Under the pieces are notes generated by a model. That model had not been told where the DNA came from. It saw only the letters and a program-made list of their open reading frames with translations, and did not search any database. From positions 1 through 6,009 of the forward strand of contig CAZMNN010000070.1 of assembly GCA_964567665.1 (NCBI GenBank): a stretch of DNA of 6,009 bases, written 5' to 3'. This stretch comes from UBA1731 sp964567665 (lineage in GTDB: Bacteria; Verrucomicrobiota; Kiritimatiellia; RFP12; UBA1067). The translations under genes and the position numbers were made by a program. Positions 4,762-6,009 of this stretch are shown one piece after another (within the stretch, counting starts at the first letter, position 1; each line of letters starts with the position of its first letter).

Positions 4762-6009
4762 ACATTGTCCTTATCAAAGTTCTTTCCATCTTTCGGGATT
4801 CAGCTTTAATTTTCTCAGAATAGTCTTCCGTGGCTTCCAAATCTGTAAAATCGAGTTCTTCGCTGTCATGGATATCTGACTGCCTGACCCATCTTGCATC
4901 TCCGTTCACGCACTCGCATCTCTCCCATTTAAGCGTTCCATCCAGTCTCATGGGGCCAGACTGCAGTTTGCGCAGCAAATCAAGCATCGCAGCGGATATC
5001 GTACTGACATCAGGAGACATGGAACTCGCGGCTGCTATGTCTCCGATCGTCAGCAACAGGGCTGAAAGTCCTGAAACTGTCGCAAGAGACGTTGCCGCAG
5101 AGGCATATCCCATGTCATTCAATACGTCGAGCAGTTCCTTCGCATGGCTTTCAAGCGACGCAAGATCGGCCTTTATCCACTGAGGCGTAGAATTGATTGA
5201 CATCGAAAGTATGTTAAAAGTGCCGATGGTACATTTCAATCCGTTTATGTCATAGTTTGAACCAGGGTTGTTTTCGCAGAAGCAATATAGGTTCTCGCCG
5301 CCTTGCTCTTCAATGGGGTCTCGGTTGAGCCAGCGGCCGAGGACGGGCGAGTAGAAGCGGCGCTTGTAGCCGACTATGCCAGTCTCGCGGTCGTGGTACT
5401 GCGTGCTGAAGCCGAAGGGGAACACGTCGGCGAGATCACCACAGGAATCGATCACGTTTCCGTACGGGTCGTAGACGTACTGCGCGGCGACGCTCCCCGT
5501 CTCGGAAACATACAGGACAATGTTGCCGTTGTGGTCGTAGCAGGGAATGTAGTACGCACCGTCCACCGAGACGGCAAGAAGCCCCCCGACGCCGCCCGCG
5601 CCCTGCTCCGAGCCGGACTTGTCCGCGCCCCAGAAATACTCGAACGTTCTGGTCGTGCCGTCGGCGAACTCTACCTTCTCCATGACGATGGTGCTGCCGT
5701 CCCAGACGAACGTGCGCGTCTCCTGCGTCTCCCATTCGTGTACACCTGCCGGCGACGGCGGCGCGAGGGCGGAATGAAGCCGCTGGACGGTCTTGCGGAT
5801 TCGCCTGCTGCGGTGGTCGTAGGCGTTCAGCACGCGGATCGCGCCGTTCGTCTCCATCGCCGATGTCACCGAGACGAGACGGTTCTCGGCGTCGTAGGCG
5901 TATGAGAACCTCCCGTCGCCCGTCATGTTGCCGTCGGCGTCGTAATGGATGGACGTCTGCGGCGCGACGGGGACGTCGCGCCCTACCGACACGTACTGGT
6001 TGAGGCTGT
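4742..6009 (-). CDS. Rhs-family protein, C-terminal core plus variable tip A (5' partial)
   Basis: This reading frame stays open through the right edge (…SLNQYVSVGRD…), so the true start lies outside the window and the GTG at 5992 is only an internal codon. Numbering from that GTG, residues 14-130 are YD-repeat material (IHYDADGNMTG, YAYDAENRLVSV, FVWDG). Residues 131-252 are the end of the Rhs core (QGAGGVGGLL, QYVYDPYGN, RFYSPVLGRWLNRDPIEE, ending NYDINGL). In known Rhs proteins the YD repeats form a shell that encloses a toxic C-terminal domain, which is delivered to neighbouring cells. Tip A is residues 253-416 and matches no toxin family I know. It has an amphipathic stretch (271-296), a hydrophobic stretch (about 299-322, ATSLATVSGLSALLLTIGDI), and a charged, helical Glu/Lys-rich end (376-410). 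DINGL replaces the usual DPxGL cleavage motif. The end overlaps the next gene by 20 bases. The Rhs assignment is firm; the tip function is unknown. Confidence 0.93.
   Translation of the reverse strand, partial: SLNQYVSVGRDVPVAPQTSIHYDADGNMTGDGRFSYAYDAENRLVSVTSAMETNGAIRVLNAYDHRSRRIRKTVQRLHSALAPPSPAGVHEWETQETRTFVWDGSTIVMEKVEFADGTTRTFEYFWGADKSGSEQGAGGVGGLLAVSVDGAYYIPCYDHNGNIVLYVSETGSVAAQYVYDPYGNVIDSCGDLADVFPFGFSTQYHDRETGIVGYKRRFYSPVLGRWLNRDPIEEQGGENLYCFCENNPGSNYDINGLKCTIGTFNILSMSINSTPQWIKADLASLESHAKELLDVLNDMGYASAATSLATVSGLSALLLTIGDIAAASSMSPDVSTISAAMLDLLRKLQSGPMRLDGTLKWERCECVNGDARWVRQSDIHDSEELDFTDLEATEDYSEKIKAESRKMERTLIRTMYETLGK
4768..4772 (-). promoter_or_regulatory. Ribosome binding site of immunity A, inside the rhs gene
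   Basis: AAGGA on the minus strand lies six bases before the ATG at 4761. It is embedded in the last codons of the rhs tip A gene (I-R-T-M), so toxin and immunity translation are physically linked. It fixes the immunity start upstream of the signal-like segment. Confidence 0.6.
5322..5605. repeat. 284-base Rhs core repeat, copy in the main rhs gene
   Basis: This block matches 2277-2560 with 19 mismatches and no gap by my manual count (about 93% identity), including a perfect run of more than 70 bases. It codes for the core from QGAGGVGGLL to RWLNR. This is enough identity for homologous recombination that would move the tip/immunity pairs downstream (B and C) onto the main gene. Several mismatches fall at third codon positions, so protein-level selection on the core, gene conversion, or both may maintain the similarity. 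Confidence 0.9.

Noticed and set aside
5303..5905. Long plus-strand open frame (200 codons) opposite the rhs core
   Set aside because: It is the antisense shadow of GC-rich core DNA. The minus-strand frame has unmistakable Rhs motifs, and similar plus-strand shadows occur opposite the other core copies (33-371, 2111-2524).
1..6009. Insertion sequence, CRISPR array, tRNA or phage attachment site explaining the array
   Set aside because: I saw no transposase motif, inverted terminal repeats, short regularly spaced repeats or tRNA-like folding. The repeats present are coding Rhs core DNA.

Overview
All of the gene content I can support lies on the minus strand, so it reads from base 6009 down to base 1. 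The window is an Rhs/YD-repeat polymorphic toxin locus. It holds the 3' end of a large rhs gene, which enters at the right edge with its own C-terminal tip and a presumed immunity gene. This is followed by a head-to-tail series of displaced ('orphan') tip/immunity pairs. Three of the orphan tips carry different lengths of the same conserved Rhs core, and one carries none. The core signatures (QGAGGVGGLL, CYDxNGN, QYVYDxxG, RWLNRDPIEE(D/Q)GGxNLYxFCxNNP) are, from general knowledge, typical of Rhs proteins in the Kiritimatiellota/Lentisphaerota/Verrucomicrobiota group. That assignment is an inference from protein style. No rRNA or housekeeping gene is present to confirm it.

Layout in coding order: (A) rhs core plus tip A, 6009-4742, 5' end outside the window; immunity A, 4761-3874. 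(B) short orphan with about 54 residues of core plus tip B, 3874-3296; immunity B, 3306-2701. (C) longer orphan with about 160 residues of core plus tip C, 2740-1769; immunity C, 1779-1075. (D) core-less tip-like ORF D, about 1117-851; presumed immunity D, 854-456. Then comes a 96-base gap, and (E) a fifth core fragment, 359-1, whose tip lies beyond the left edge. Every toxin/immunity pair overlaps (20, 11, 11 and 4 bases), and each of orphans B, C and D starts at or inside the end of the preceding immunity gene. There is almost no non-coding DNA. I see no convincing promoter or terminator, no RNA gene, no CRISPR array and no transposase.

The genes probably work as in other Rhs systems. The full-length rhs gene displays one variable toxic tip, and the cognate immunity gene protects the cell and its kin. 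The orphan pairs act as a silent or weakly expressed reserve that can be swapped onto the main gene by recombination in the shared core DNA. A 284-base core repeat (19 mismatches by my count) and a 52-base perfect repeat would serve as substrates. Immunity B, C and D start with signal-peptide or membrane-anchor segments, and immunity A has a possible lipoprotein signal. This hints that the toxins act in the periplasm or at the cell envelope.

The most unusual points are these. Tips B and C are homologous, and so are their immunity proteins, so this toxin/immunity family has duplicated and diverged in tandem. Their shared C-terminal tail (LDAPGGPHGH) is encoded by the same bases that form a near-perfect Shine-Dalgarno site and the start codon of the immunity gene. 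I do not recognise any of the tips as a named toxin family.
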